In this document: positions 34,313-47,793 of the stretch, piece after piece
How the letters are laid out: the number at the start of each line of letters is the position of its first letter
How positions within the stretch are numbered: the stretch's first letter is position 1
Assembly (NCBI GenBank): GCA_026545225.1
Contig: CM048846.1
Location: 91,141,270-91,205,269 of the forward strand
DNA: 64,000 bases
Reading direction: 5' to 3'
Origin: Cornus controversa
Lineage: Eukaryota > Streptophyta > Magnoliopsida > Cornales > Cornaceae
Notes under the pieces: generated by a model
Seen by the model: only the letters and a program-made list of their open reading frames with translations
Told to the model about the DNA's origin: nothing
Databases searched by the model: none
Made by a program: the position numbers and the translations under genes

Positions 34313-36419
34313 CCCTATTTTTTAACAAGCATGTTCTTGGATCCATAAATAGTTTGAAAATTCTCCGATCTCCAACCTTTCTCTCCTGGCCGATTCAAAA
34401 AAAAAAATTTCTTTTTCCCACGAAAGAAAATTGGATTGATGAAAAAGAGAACAAGGGTTACACAAGGCCCAAAGAGAGGGTTAAGAAGCCAGAAGGTATA
34501 CCAATTCTAAGGGATTTAAATGCCAAGAAAGACCAAAAGAAATAAAGCCGAAAGAAATGAATGGTGAATCTCAAGGACCTGGTAGCGACCTAATATTTGC
34601 TGGAGATCGAAAGGCGACGATTACTAACAGTGTCAAATCTTATAGAAAATTGAATGGTAGTCTTCTCTTGCTGTTAGATTTCCATTTTTTTTGGAATCTC
34701 ATTGATTGTCGTACAAAATGAGTATTTATAATTGAAAAATGATAAGGAATCCGACTCTTTTAGGCCGAGTAAAATCCGAGCACTCCACTCTCTGCCTAGT
34801 GTATTGCTTCTTAAATAGAAATTCTTTTTCTCTCTGTACTAAATGCTCATCATTTGGTAAGTTAAAAAAGGTCATTTAAGTTTCACAAAATTTCCAATGG
34901 GTGCCATAAATTATAAAGGAATGTATTTAGAAACGTTTTTTGGCATAGCTAAAAATTCAACACTGAACACAGTGTATAACCCATATATCAAACGTTCAAG
35001 TGCATAATTTTTCTACATATAATACAAAAGTAATTAAATACATCCTTAGTTGTGTTCTCTGATATCAAGTATGAATGAAATAAAAATATCCTTAGTTGTG
35101 TTCTCTGATATCAAGTATGAATGAAATAAAAATTCAAAAAATATTTTAAGTAAATTTCTTTTTTAAAAAAAATAATATATACAGTATTTAAAACATGCTA
35201 AATTTCATGCCCTTATCTCTTATTCAACTTTTCTTCTCTCTTCCTCTCTCTCTTTTTCTTTCTGTAACAAAATAAATAAATGAAAATTAGAAATTATTAG
35301 TTATTTGCCACTAAAGAAATGGTTCAAACCACCATATTGACAAATCTTTATATTTTTAATTTATTATTTAATGATAGTTTTCTATTAGTAATTTTTAATC
35401 TTCATATTTAAAAAAAAAAAATTAAAAAAAATAAGCAAGAAATGATTAGAGGACAAAGTTATTATTATATTTTATTAGATGTTATAGTAGTTAAATCCAA
35501 TTAGAGAGAGCGCATGTAACAAAAATGCAGACTTCAAGTGAAAAAAAAGCATGGTTCTCTCGTAATGGTTAATTAATGACATAAATGGTAAATCTTAAGA
35601 AATGTAGAGGCTTAATTTTTGGATTCAAAGATAGAATTTATTATGAAAGAGAGAAAAATCTTTTTTTTATTGAGGCAAAACACGTGCCTTACCAATACAC
35701 CATTCCAACTCTACTCGACACAAAACGTTCGGACTCCTTTGGTCAATCTCATGCTTTTAACTTTGTATCCCTGTGATGATGTGGTGCTAAAGCAAATCTA
35801 TGCAATAGTCGCTACTGCTGGATAGATCATATTGGCATATACAGTGAAGGATGGAGCTCAACCAGCCCTGTCGTCTCCTAATTGATGAATAGGTGAGCCA
35901 TATATAGTGGCTGATAATTTATATACTTGTACTTAAGCGGACTAATATTCATATCAACAGCTATCTAATCAACTGTGGACTACCCATTTGCTGTGAGAAA
36001 TTTGTCAAAACAAATTCTTGGAACAACTACTCAAAGCACGCTTCTGGTAATTGTATATTGATATACCATACCTATCCTTCCCAAAAAACTCAAGAATTGA
36101 GATTAAATGGAGATAAAATTAGGTTTTGGTTAAGATTATCAGGAGAAAAAATGACTTGCTTAGAATGACAAATATTCGAGTTGCATACAAGCTACAACAG
36201 TTGCTATATTAGACTGCAGCACATTCAAATGATACTAAATGAAAATCCTGCATATGAATATTATATACCTATATTATAACACAGCATATACCTGTGTTAA
36301 TTATAGGCCTTGCTCATTTGAAAGCTGAGAATTCATGAAACATACCAGTGTGAAATCATACAGAAGTACATACCATACAATTATAGCACTATCTGCTAGT
36401 ATTTTCTCCAGCATACCTC

Positions 36420-36588
36420 CTACTGAACAGCTATCTGCGCCTCACCAGAACCAGAAGAATAACAGAATGAATAAGTTAAAGCCAAGGAATTCTCTTGCAG
36501 TCTTGCTTGATCATTAATGTACGCAACGCATCAATATATGACACTTTGTCAGAATTCAAACTAGGAAGCTCACGTTGTTGAAGGATTT
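36420..36588 (-). pseudogene. Stub D: last 55 codons of a cluster gene
   Basis: Contains the family stop and the C-terminal stretch up to the ..QQRELPSLN region, in the C/B/F subtype, with small indels. It breaks off at 36588 after 'gttgttgaaggattt'. From there the sequence is the 3' flank of copy E instead. The stub therefore marks a recombination or deletion junction between two cluster units. Confidence 0.85.
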
Positions 36589-37026
36589 GTTTGTCAAATT
36601 AATCTGTAATTGATTTTTGCATGACTAAAATTCATACTGAATGAGTTTCCTTAAAACTAGAGATATCTTTTACCCTGTAATTGATTTTCACAATTAGAAT
36701 GATTGATGGTGCATACGATGCTATCGCTTATAAAATCAATCACTTACTCAAATGTCTCTGATATTTGAGTGACATGCAAGAACAGTTACTATGTGATCGT
36801 GCAGCAATTTCAATTACATATATAACTATATTATCACTTTAACACCTGACAGACTTGTTTAATTAAATCCTTTACAACATCGAAACTGAGAATTCATACA
36901 ATATCTAAATAAAGGGAACTCAATCGCAAACAGAAAGCAAGTACATACCAAACAAATATATTATAATATGCCAGATTTTTTCTCAAGCAGGCCTTCTACC
37001 CAATGGCTAACTCCAATTCGCCACAA

Positions 37027-39331
37027 TCAGAAGATGATGTCACGCCACTCATCAATGTAAGCCAATTTATCAGGGTTCATACTAGGAAGCTCGTGCTCTT
37101 GAAGGATATTCAAGATCTCTTCAGTTTCGCCAAGAAGTTGAGCAGCATGCAGGACACTTTTCTCCCTCTTTTCTATGCCACAGTAGAAGCATTTCATCGT
37201 CATGACACGCGGTAAGTTGGTGAGACAAGCACCCAATATATCAGCGATCATAATAGATAATTGCTCGAATAGCGTCACATCAGTTTGGACATTGCTGCCT
37301 TCGTGGTCTTGCAACACAGTTTGGCTGATTCTGTACATTGAATTTGCAGCAATAACCTTGATGGGCCAATTCAGAGGGTTCTCCTTCGAATCACCGTTGA
37401 CGTTTTCCTTGAACTCAATGACACTGTTTTTGGCTATGTCACGAAGTTTCTCAAGAGTCTTCGTGGAGTTGTTTCCTTTAGGAGTGATTTTCTGGAGATC
37501 TTCATCTAACCACTTCTGGAAAACATGAACTCCTAACCACACTATGTCTGCTGCATTTCTGATATTTAGCATATCACTATGTCTGCTGCATTTCTGATAT
37601 TTAGCATATCACTTCTGGCATTCAAGAATTTTTCTACAAGGTTGGCATACAAGAGGCCTTCACTCACACTTTGAAGCAACCGCTTCACCTTGTGATTTTC
37701 AATGTTTGGAAGTGCAATGGCTATACTTGTAAGAGTAACCACAGGAAGAGACCAACAATTAGGAGGTTCTTCAAAATTTAGAGAAGGAACTTGGTTACTG
37801 TCAAACCTTGCCACCCCCTTGAAAGCAACAGATTTTTCTAAAAGCGCGTTGAAATATTTTGGCTGCTGCTTTTTACCCATGTGAAAAAAATGTTCAGTAG
37901 CAACGCTGTTGTTCTTCACACTCTGTAAGGGCAGTTCCTCCTCACCTTCAAGATACAAAATATAATGGCTGAGATCCAGCTCTGTGCCATGCACCGATTC
38001 TGATCCTGTGTGATTGCTTGAGGAGGTATTTTTAGATATGAGCTTCTGCTTTAACTCCTTGTACAAGTTCCAAAAAGACAAGAATGGACTTATTAAGACA
38101 AGAGAGATTAGCATAATTAATTTGCTAACCCAGACAATCAGAATTTGAACTCCTATACAGAAGTCCAGAATTAGATTCTTTGTGTTATGAACAAGTACTT
38201 CGCTTCTTTGGCCCCTTTCCAGCCTACTAGCCTTTCGATCCAATAATTTTCTGTTTTCAACTCAGTTTTGTAGCTCTTGACTCTTTTCTCTAATAGCCTT
38301 AATCTTATGGTGTTGAACAATCTAAATGTCGGGGCAATTGTACCTACTACCACGCCAAAAGACTGAATCACAAGAATTACAAAGGTTGACCACCTATAAC
38401 TCGATCCAACGTTGCGTGGATTAATATAGGTGGAACCGCCGATGTATATAAATATCCTGATGTGGGCTTCTGCTAAAGTGAATGCAACCAAGAAACAAAT
38501 TGCCCCTGAAGCATAGCAGGTAACTGAACGAGCCATAACAAACTGAGGGCTACCAGATTTTGCCATCATCCAATATCTTTTTACATTTAATTTAAAATTT
38601 TCAATTGTGAACTTTTCGGTTTCCTCTGATTCTTCACTCGAAATTTGTTTGTGCATGTTATCATATTTGAGTTGAAGAGTCTTTTTGGTGGTAGAAATCG
38701 TCAAAGCTGAGAAACTCAACACTAGAAGAAGAATAAACATGAAAGAGAGAACTGCGATGTGTTCTATACTGAAAAACGTAAATATTGCTCGAGTACTTAA
38801 TTGGATGCAGACATTCACAATAATGGTGATTACGAGAATAGCCAAGGCTGTCATGTTCATTAGAATATCTTTGTCATCCATAGCTCCTAGAGATGGCATA
38901 AAATTACCTATTGCTGTAGACATCAAGGCAGTGCTGCTAAGTTTCACCAGCTGATCTATTGGACTTGGCATCTCGGTGCTCAGATCCACTGGCAGCTTCA
39001 TTGCTACAGCTAATAAGGTCAGGGAAGCGGCATTCAGAGTGAAAAAATTGCATGGAAACCACAGTTTTCTGTGGCGAAACCCATGGAAAACGTCAGCAGC
39101 CATTGCAATGGAGCAGACAAGAGATGCTACTGCAACATAGAGGCCGATCCATGGTATTGGTTCTTCAACTTTATGCTTTACAGCCTTCACTATCTTCTCA
39201 TTTTTATAATCGAAGCAGCAGGTATAGCTGATATGAAAGTAGAAATATAGGAGTTCCCTGCATTGCGTAGAATTGTTGTCATCTATTATGTAATAGCGAT
39301 AATCCTCGCAGGTGGCCGAGTATCCCTGCAT
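37027..39331 (-). pseudogene. Pseudogene E, young twin of gene H
   Basis: Nearly complete copy of the membrane-protein gene, very close to H. ATG is placed at 39331 (MQGYSATCEDYRYY), which aligns with the H start (MHEPSATCENYRYY); a longer frame reaching 39448 runs into a TA microsatellite and is not credible. Two frame-breaking changes are visible against H. The first is a 25-bp deletion near 38208, in the region encoding ERPLDLQVRGQ after the seventh membrane segment. The second is a 35-bp tandem duplication at about 37537-37606, inside the NIRNAADIVW block. All eight membrane segments, the linker (SNHTGSESVHG) and the C-terminal domain are otherwise preserved. A truncated membrane-only product of about 385 residues is conceivable. 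Confidence 0.9.
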
Positions 39332-39411
39332 TGCATAGAATTTGTCGCCGGATGAAAGGCAAGAGCTTGGGTTGTAGACTTGTAATTGTTGGTGCTGTGA
39401 ATGCTGCGTAC

Positions 39412-39442
<31 letters not shown>

Positions 39443-39443
39443 G

Positions 39444-39614
39444 AGCAATGTTACACGTTAAGAAAATATTTCATGAATTTTTATCTTGAATGATGTGGTA
39501 ATTAAATGGTGAGTTAGTATTGGTGGGATTCCCCCATACACGGAATGTATTATCACTTGCCACATCATTCATGAAGGCAATTCATGATAAAATTTCATGA
39601 CGTTTAGCATCTCC
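39444..39614. mobile_element. MITE family 1, copy b
   Basis: Left end gagcaatgttacacgt, right end (reverse complement) gagatgctaaacgtcatgaa. It lies within the TA/AC microsatellite upstream of E and is absent from the matching position upstream of H. Confidence 0.75.
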
Positions 39615-40036
39615 AATATATATATATACATATAGCTTCCGTGTTAAGTCTGTTCTACAGGAGTATTAGACTTGTTCCACTAATAGATTGTCAAGTACAA
39701 ACCGAAGAAATTCTATTGGTTAATTTGGTTGAACAATTTCTATCAATCTTCCTGGAAGCTTCGGCGGATCTTATAAACTTGAGTTTCTTAAAGTTTTTTA
39801 ATTGTGAAGATCTATACTAATTAGAATTATAATTGGGCAATATTGAAACCGTCCTTTCCAGTAATATGGCTGGTCTACTTGGAACAATATAAAGTGGTGC
39901 TTTGAATTGATGCAATTATATTAATATTGCATGTGGAATTGGTGCTTCCAATTGTTCTTCCGGTTTCTCCTTCGAGTAATAGTAGTTTCCATGTTAAATT
40001 TTATGTAGGACGTAACATTATTACATATGAAGCACT

Positions 40037-40383
40037 GATACTTTTTGGAGGCCTTTTGGATATATATTCGGTACCGATACGGACAGGATACGCCCAGACA
40101 CGTATCGGATACTCCCGGGAAGTATCCGATTTTTTTAAATAATTTTTTTATTTTCAGATACGTTTCGAATACGCCAGAATACATTTCAAATACGTTTTGG
40201 ATACGTGGTAGATACTTTTGGGATACGTTTGGACAAATTTGTAATTTTTTTTATAAAAAAGATGGTGGCCATATTGTAATATTAAAAAGCTTAGTTAAAG
40301 GTGGAGTTTAATTTGTAATAAATTAAAAGATCTTTCAATGTTGAAATTTTTTTTTTAAATTAAAACTTAAAACTTAATTTATG

Positions 40384-40434
<51 letters not shown>

Positions 40435-40522
40435 CCGTATCCCGCCGTACCCATATCCTTTTTTTTTTTAGATTTATCGTATTGTCGTATCCGTATCCGT
40501 ATCCCGTATCCGTATCCATGCT
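40037..40522. mobile_element. GTATCC-rich repeat element, possibly hAT-like
   Basis: Edges read aagcactgatac at the left and, reversed, aagcatggatacggatac at the right. Variants of 'gtatccgtatcc' and 'ggatacg' recur near both edges, and a (TA)n tract lies at 40385-40431. This fits a non-autonomous DNA element with subterminal repeats. A target duplication could not be fixed, so class and ends are uncertain. Confidence 0.4.
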
Positions 40523-40750
40523 TTATAAATTATTAAACTTTGTTCCATTAAATAATTGCTAAATACTATTCAATACATATTTTAGATATGGTGAATGTAT
40601 TTTTTCTATTACAAAAAAAAAAAAAAAAATTTTTCAGAAGCTGAGATGATGTAATCCTATCACATTCGGGCATTCCCAAATCAAGTAGAGAAAAAAAAAA
40701 TTTGTGATAATGAAAGATTTGTGCTATTTTTTCTCGAAGTTCTGGAGAAT

Positions 40751-40969
40751 GAGCAATGCTACACGTCATAAAATTATTTCATGAATTTGTATCATGAATG
40801 ATGTGGCAGGTAACGTGGAGAGTTAATATTGGTGGGATTCCCCCCATACACAGAGTCCCATGATATTATCACCAAATTTTACCAATACTAACTCTTTACG
40901 TTACCTACTACATCATTCGTGCTACATCATTCATGATACAAATTCATGAAATGATGTTTAGCATTTCTC
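40751..40969. mobile_element. MITE family 1, copy c, with 9-bp TSD
   Basis: 219 bp, left end GAGCAATGCTACACGTCAT, right end reversed GAGAAATGCTAAACATCAT, flanked by CTGGAGAAT at 40742-40750 and 40970-40978. The 9-bp duplication points to the Mutator superfamily. The interior is largely palindromic (ggtaacgt... / acgttacc). Confidence 0.88.
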
Positions 40970-42020
40970 CTGGAGAATGTACTTACGTGAGCATGCATGT
41001 CACTTTCACAAGTCAATTAGTGGAAGACGGAAAGAAAATTCAAATAGAGATTTTTCCGAACATGGATTTAAATCGGTTGGTATTCAAACTCAGACAAGTC
41101 ATGCATTGCGGCAATAACTAACAATGACTTTTTGAAACTTTCATTGAAGCTTTTGAGTATGGCGCTTAGTTCATTGAACCCGATTTAACTCTCTCACAGT
41201 TGTTCTTCAATTAGTCTTGGCCCCCTTAAAATTTGACAAATTTTTCTTAAAGGCCCCTCAGCTAAGTCAATATTTGAAACTTGGCCCTCACATCAAAATC
41301 ATGTAATAATAGGCCGCATTGTTACAAAACTCTACTGCCTCAAATCCATCGAAATATATATTATACATGATATCAATACTAAATGTATATCAACTAATTT
41401 TCAGTACATTATAAACACAATATCAAAACCCAGTGTATTTATATATATGGCAGTATGTAGATTTTTGTTTTATGGCCTTATCTTTTGCTAGTACATATAT
41501 TGTTTGTCTAATTTGTCATTTTTCTCCATATCTCTAATGCATGCATCTTTTAATATTTGTTACTGTAAAAGTTTACAATTCATTTTATTGATTTATTTTT
41601 TTCCACACCACCATACCACATTGTTTAATGTGCTTGTTATGATTTTCTTTATTTAAATCTTATTAAATTGGTCATTTTAATACTAAATTAAGTAAATATG
41701 TCTCATTTTCTACAACTTTTTTTAATTAATTCTTTACTACACGATTTTTTATTCATTTATAAATTTTTAATGCTATGTGCATGTTAATTGCTTTGGATGT
41801 ATTTTATTTGATAGCATGTATATCTCACATTTTATTTAATCTTTTTGTTCAGTTTTTATACAAATTTATGTCATGCTTGACTAGACACATGACAAAATTA
41901 ATTTCTTATATTTTTGTTCTTGTCTGTGGCTGAAGTAGTTAAATACTATTCCATACATATTTTAAACATGGTGAATGTATTTTTCCTAGAAGTTGAGAGG
42001 ATGCAAACGATTTATGCTAT

Positions 42021-42308
42021 GGAAAATACTTACCTACTCATCGGTGTGTAGGTGAGCCATCCTGACCGCTGATGTGTCCCAATAAAAAATCAACACATTA
42101 GCTTTAATTACAAAATTAAATTTAAAATGCAATAAATAAGTATAATAAATGAGGTTTAAGATGTAATAAATAAGTATAATAAATGAGATTGACCTAATTT
42201 ATTATACTTATTTATTACACTTTAAAACTGACGTGTTCAATTTTTATTGGGACACATCAGTAGTCAGGAGGGTTCACCTACACACTGGTGAGTAGGTAAG
42301 TATTGTCC
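42021..42308. mobile_element. MITE family 2, MULE-type
   Basis: 288 bp with inverted repeats of about 75 bp, starting GGAAAATACTTACCTACTCA at the left and GGACAATACTTACCTACTCA at the right. Flanks TTATGCTAT (42012-42020) and TTATGTTAT (42309-42317) form a 9-bp duplication with one mismatch. Inner direct repeats 'aataaataagtataataaatgag' lie at about 42130-42187. No coding content. Confidence 0.88.
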
Positions 42309-44921
42309 TTATGTTATTTTCTTGGAAGCTGTGGAGAACGCGAGCATCTCACTTTTATAAGTTAATCAGTAGAGGACTGAAAGAAAATTCAAGTAGAGAT
42401 TTTCCCGAGTGTTGATGGACGTTGTCACATTGGTTGGTATATATCAAAATCATATTGTTTAGACATAAAGGGACTCTAGACAAGCCATTTAGTGCTGTGG
42501 CCCAAACTTGAGAATGGCGTTTCGGAACTTAATTACTACTAGTTCATTGAACCGCAGCCTTAACACTAGGTCACAATGTATCTTATCTTAGACTGATTGT
42601 ATCTTTCAATTTCTCTAGCATTATGAGTTACGAGAGTGTCCCTTCTGCTAGGCTTCTCTATTGCTTAGTCATTATTTTGTTCTCAAATTTATTATATATC
42701 ATTCAATTAGTTTATCTATTTTTCTCTCTTTTTTTTAAGTTTTTTATTTCCTGATTCATTCTTTTTAGTAGACATATCCAATAATATAAATAAAAATGAT
42801 CACAAACAAAATATACAAATAGCAAATAATAATAGAGTACAAAAAATAAATTACAATAGATCCTGACAATAACATTCCTAGTGTAGAGGCTATCTAGATG
42901 TCGTTGAGGGTTCTACGCTGTCTCTAGAGTCTCCATGTTTTGATGAATGAACGATTTCTAGCTGTTATGACTGTCAAATTCATGAGTCAAGCAGAGGAAG
43001 ACCAAAATAAAAATCCAGTAAAGATTTTTCCTAGTGCTTTTACGGACATGATCAGTTGGAAGAAAAACTTTTTGTTTAGACATGAAGCAACTTAGAAAAG
43101 CCTATTTAGAGACGTGGACCACAAAGTTACAGTAGTTTTTTTGGAACTTTCACTGAAATTGCATGGTTTACCTCGGAATCAAAATGAAGAGCCTTCGCAC
43201 GTAATATGGTATGTGATATGAATAAACACTGTAAGCCGTTTTACAGATTGAGAGAGTGACATTCCGCTTGGGACTGAAAATCATAATCTCCTGAATTTTA
43301 TATAGTTATATTATTGTGAATGTAGGCCTCATATCCAATCACGCAATTCTTCTCTGTTTTGTAAGTGTGGTGTTTGTTTATTTTTTTATCAATTTCTTAA
43401 TTGCGTTCTTGATTTGCCAATGTTTGTCATAATAACAATTTTACTTAAAAATTGAAATAACCATAACAGTTGGCAGAGAAGAGGGATTTATGGGATGTGT
43501 TCTACCATGGAGTCTTTGGCGTTCAAATCTTTCATAATCTTAGGAGTCTTTCTCACCATGGATGCACGGAATTGGTTCTTCGAACTGTTCTTCCTGTTTC
43601 TCCTTCCAACACATGTTCTACTTTTTTCTTATGTTCAAATCTAAAATTCTTAAAATTTCGACCATTTTTATGGAAGTTGTATAGAAAGGAGAAATGCTAA
43701 ACTTCACAAACCCAATCCATGAATTTTAACTCAACTGACATGCATATTTGGTCTCTCTTCTACTTAAACCCTAAAATTTCAAAGCAATTTCTGCAATTAT
43801 ATTGCACTTCTTCTCTAATCTCGAAAAAATGAAGATCAAAAATTCTGTTTATTGAATCTAAATTGATCTTATGAAGTGCTATCAAATATATAATTTCATT
43901 CCCCTTTCTCAAGCTTTCAGACCCTAATCCTCCATTACATTAGACACTAAAACTCCATTACATTGTACCCAATGCCACCCCCACACAACCTGTAACCCGA
44001 TTATGCTGAAATCAAAGACTATTTATTGTTCTTCGCTTTTTTTGTGTGTGAATGAAATCTTGTCAGCATCCTTATCCTTGAAATTGTCGATGATGGTAGA
44101 GAACTAGAGATTAATGGCGAAACTTGATATGTTTCAAATGCATGATCCAGAAGGAGGCATGAGGCATATGCATAACAGACTTGATTGATTGTTGGAATTT
44201 GATAAATCAATAATGGATCATAAATTGTCGGTCACGTGATTGCCTCAAAGATGTCATGTTATTGGCCACGTAGATTTGTGATATAAATCTCAAAATTATT
44301 TTGAGATGTGTAGCACCGCTCGTATAGAATGTGATTGACTATTTTAATTCATAGCTTCTCATAAAGAATTGTCCAAGTGCATGTCCAGATTTCCATAAAG
44401 TTTCCATGTTAGACTATTATCTAGCACGTTATTAGACTTTGTTCCATTAATAAATTGCTAGTAATTAAATTCTATTCAACACATATTTTAATTATGGTGA
44501 ATGTATTTTTCCTTAAAGCTGGGAGAATGTTATCGCTATCAACATTCTCAATTCAAGTAGAGAAAGAAACCATAGAAAAAAATAAAATAAAATCAATTAA
44601 GTAGACATTAATTCATGAGTCATGCAGACGAAGACCAAAATAAAAACCAAGTAGAGATTTTTCTTAGTGTTCTTATGGGCTTATGGGCATGATCGGTTGG
44701 AAGAAAAACCTTTTGTTTAGACATGAAGCAACTTAGAAAAGCCTATTTAGAGCATTGGACCACAAAGTTACAGTAGTTGCATTGAAATTGCATGGTTGAC
44801 CTCAAAATCGAAACGAAGAGCCCTTTGTAACGCTTAATTAAGATCTACTAGAAACAGTCATCACTGTTAACCGACTGTTCAATAACATCACAGCAATTGT
44901 GAAGTGTATGCCTCTCCAAAT

Positions 44922-45126
44922 GAGCAATCTTACACGTCTAGAATAAATATCTAAAAATATATCTTGAATTAATGTGGCTGGTGGTATAGTGCATTATTTT
45001 AGGAGATAAAATTAAATGATGAGTTAGTATTGATGGAATTCCCCAGAGTCCCGATAGTGTAATACATTTGTCACATAAATTCAAGATATATTTAAAAATA
45101 TTTATTCGAGACATGTGGCATTTTTC
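44922..45126. mobile_element. MITE family 1, copy d (diverged)
   Basis: Left end gagcaatcttacacgtct; right end reversed gaaaaatgccacatgtctcg. Flanks tctccaaat and tttccaaat suggest an eroded 9-bp target duplication. More diverged than copies a-c. Confidence 0.65.
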
Positions 45127-47793
45127 CTTTCCAAATTTCCATAAAACTTCCATGTTTGACTATTATCTACGACATTATTAGACTTTGGTCCACTAATAAA
45201 TTGCTAATTAATATTCAATACAAATTTTAAATATGGTGAATGTATTTTTCCTAGAAGCTGTCGGATGTTACCACTTTCACATTCCCACATTAAACTCCTT
45301 GATCAATTACAAACTTTCTGATATCAACCAAAAATCATTTTTATTTATTTATTTTTTTTCATTGTGAAATTCATCCATCCTGATCAAATAAAGATTGTTA
45401 AACAAATCTGAGTGTCCATGATTCGACTACTATCACGGTGTATGCCAGTATCAGTAAGGTATTACAACAAATGTATGCAATAATCACTGATGGATAGGCC
45501 ATAAATATTGTGAGATATATAGTGCAGGCTTGTGCTGAACTAGCCATGATCTCTCCTAACCAGGGAATGGCACAGTAGCTGATGAATCATTTTTCCTGGA
45601 AGCTACCAGGAATGTGATTTGGTGTTGCATTTCTCAACTCAATTGGTCTTCTAATTGCCAAGTCTCTGAGAAGAAATATCAAAGTGTAAAGGCGTGTCTG
45701 AATGCCGTGGGCAAAACTTGAGAAAGACCGGAAGAAAATTCAACACACCACCCCATATCACTTTCATAAGTCAATCGGTGAGAAAGACTAGAAGAAAATT
45801 CAACACCACCCCCCTCCCCCCGGGTCAGGCCATTTAGTGCCGTGGGCAAAAACTGAGAATGACTTTTTGAAACTTCCATTGAATCTTTGACTACTGGTTT
45901 ATTGAGAGGGACCGCTAACTATAAGGTCACAATGTATCTTTTAATGTTTCTCCAATCAAGTTGTTTGGAAGGAGTTTGAACAACTAGAGACGCAATTTGA
46001 GTGGCTTGAAGGGTCTTCTCTCGCCCAACCCAAGCTATGAGAAAGGCTTGACTTTCTCATATTAGGAAGAGCCACAGCTTAAGTCCTGTGATGGTTGGGT
46101 TAGTGTTGGTATCTAATCCAATCAAATTCTATTGATTTTTGCTGACAGTTTAAATTTTCTAAACAAAATACCTTGCACTAATGGGCAAACTTACATGTGA
46201 GTATATATAAATTAATCTAAGTTCAAATATTTACTTTTTAGTTGAGCACGGGTTAAAGAAATCTGGTTAGAAATTGAGTTGTTCTCGAGTTCGTTTTAAA
46301 TTATATTGCTTCTAAAGATACAAAATTTGAAAACTTTATTGTAAATTTCTAAAAGAATTGCAAACAAATTCATCGGAAATTAATATAGAATAAATTAAAA
46401 ATTAAACGAAAGGAAGTTGGAAAGAAGATGGTGATCATAATTTGAAATATAAATAATATATTTAAAATTAAAAAAATATAAAAAATAAATAAATATTCGG
46501 ATTTGGGTTAGGCTTGGGCTCGGATTGCCTAACCCTTGTCAAATTACATGAATAGACCCGCTCAATTCCAATAAGATGAGCAATAGAACACCGAGCATGG
46601 TAAAAAGAATTAAGCAGCACATGGATCACAAATTCACAATAAAATCTTCATGCGTTATAATCACTTGGAGGTCTTCAAGAGTAACACCAACGACATCAAG
46701 GTCTTCAAGTTACAATGAATAGAATAGAGAGTTGTTGATTAGGGGATGACAATTTGAACTGAAAAAATCAGTTAAATGATTTCCAGGTATCAGTTCTGCC
46801 ACTGCAAAAATTATGATTGGTGGCGCATTTGATGCTTTTAGATATGATTCCTATTTATACATCTTTCCCCCCATTGTAGAGTTCATGCCGCCCTGATCAT
46901 TTCTTTCTCCCGAAATGCATGAAAATTATATTGATGAAAAAGAGAACAAGGGCTACACAAGGCCCAAAGAGAGGGCCTAGAAACCAGAGGGTATACAATT
47001 AGGATCCTATACCAATTCTAAGGGCCCAAGCCCATAAAAACAAAAGACCGTTATACAGTAACGGGCGATTCGAATAGCAACCAAAATGAAATTTGTCCAT
47101 GTTGATGCGGTAAAAGATATCAAGGATCCATAAACTCTGCAATCTTCTGCACATCTGAATTGTCTATGCAACAATGAGGACAATTGGGCATGAAACAATC
47201 TGGATCGTCCTAAATTTGAAGATGAGACGTCTGATCATCAGAGGAACTACAGATGAATGAGTTGGGGACTCTGGGGAGGTCCCACGCAGCTCCAATCGAC
47301 CTGGTAGTAACCGAATCTTTCCTCGAGATGAAAGGAGGCAATTACAAACAGTGTCAGAGCATATAGACAAAATGAATAGCTGAACCATAGTGGCTGATAA
47401 TTTATATACTCGTATTTAGGCGGACTAATATTTGTATCAACAACTATCAAGTCAACTGTGGACTACCCATTTGCTATGAGCTGAAATTTGTCAAAACAAA
47501 TGCTTGGCTCAAGACTTGTATATCCTTCCCTAAACTCAAGGACTGAGATGAAATGGAGATAAAATTAGGTTTTGGTTGCTCAGAAACGTACAGTTGCTAT
47601 ATTCGACTGCAGCACATTGAAATGATACTAAATACAAAATCCTGCATATGAATATATATACCTATATTATAACACAGCATGCCTGTGTTAATTATAGGCC
47701 TTAGTCATTTGAAAGCTGGGAATTCATGCAACATGCCAGTGTTAACTCGTACAATTATATCACTATCTGCCAGTATCTTCTCAAGCACACCTC

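Larger units (their letters stand above)
33258..36419. other. Intergenic mosaic upstream of stub D
   Basis: 33258-33450 is the original upstream flank of gene C, displaced by the MULE. 33830-34125 resembles the LTR at 57635 and the LTR fragments beside pseudogenes B and F. A MITE lies at 34141-34312 and a LINE-like tail at 34378-34530. A 46-bp tandem duplication (starting catccttagttgtg) covers 35041-35132. 35885-36419 matches the 3' flank of pseudogenes B and F. No gene is seen; short open frames look random. Confidence 0.6.
36605..39800. repeat. Large duplication E: copy 1
   Basis: This segment (3' flank, gene body and upstream flank of E) is closely similar to 58648-61680, which holds intact gene H. 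By eye identity is in the mid-90s percent. A MITE at 39444-39614 is present only here, so it inserted after the duplication. Confidence 0.9.
39615..47793. other. Long intergenic mosaic without genes
   Basis: Repeated blocks with the phrase 'gaatgtatttttcctagaagctg' occur near 40590, 41970, 44500 and 45240 (also 15270). This suggests several rounds of duplication of one flank unit. 41205-41530 repeats 14090-14460; 45600-47450 repeats 16170-17880. Three MITEs and a GTATCC-rich element are listed separately. No coding sequence is supported; open frames here are short and lack motifs. Confidence 0.6.

Noticed and set aside
38171-39448. Start of gene E at 39448
   Set aside because: The first codons are a translated TA microsatellite; the start at 39331 aligns with that of gene H.
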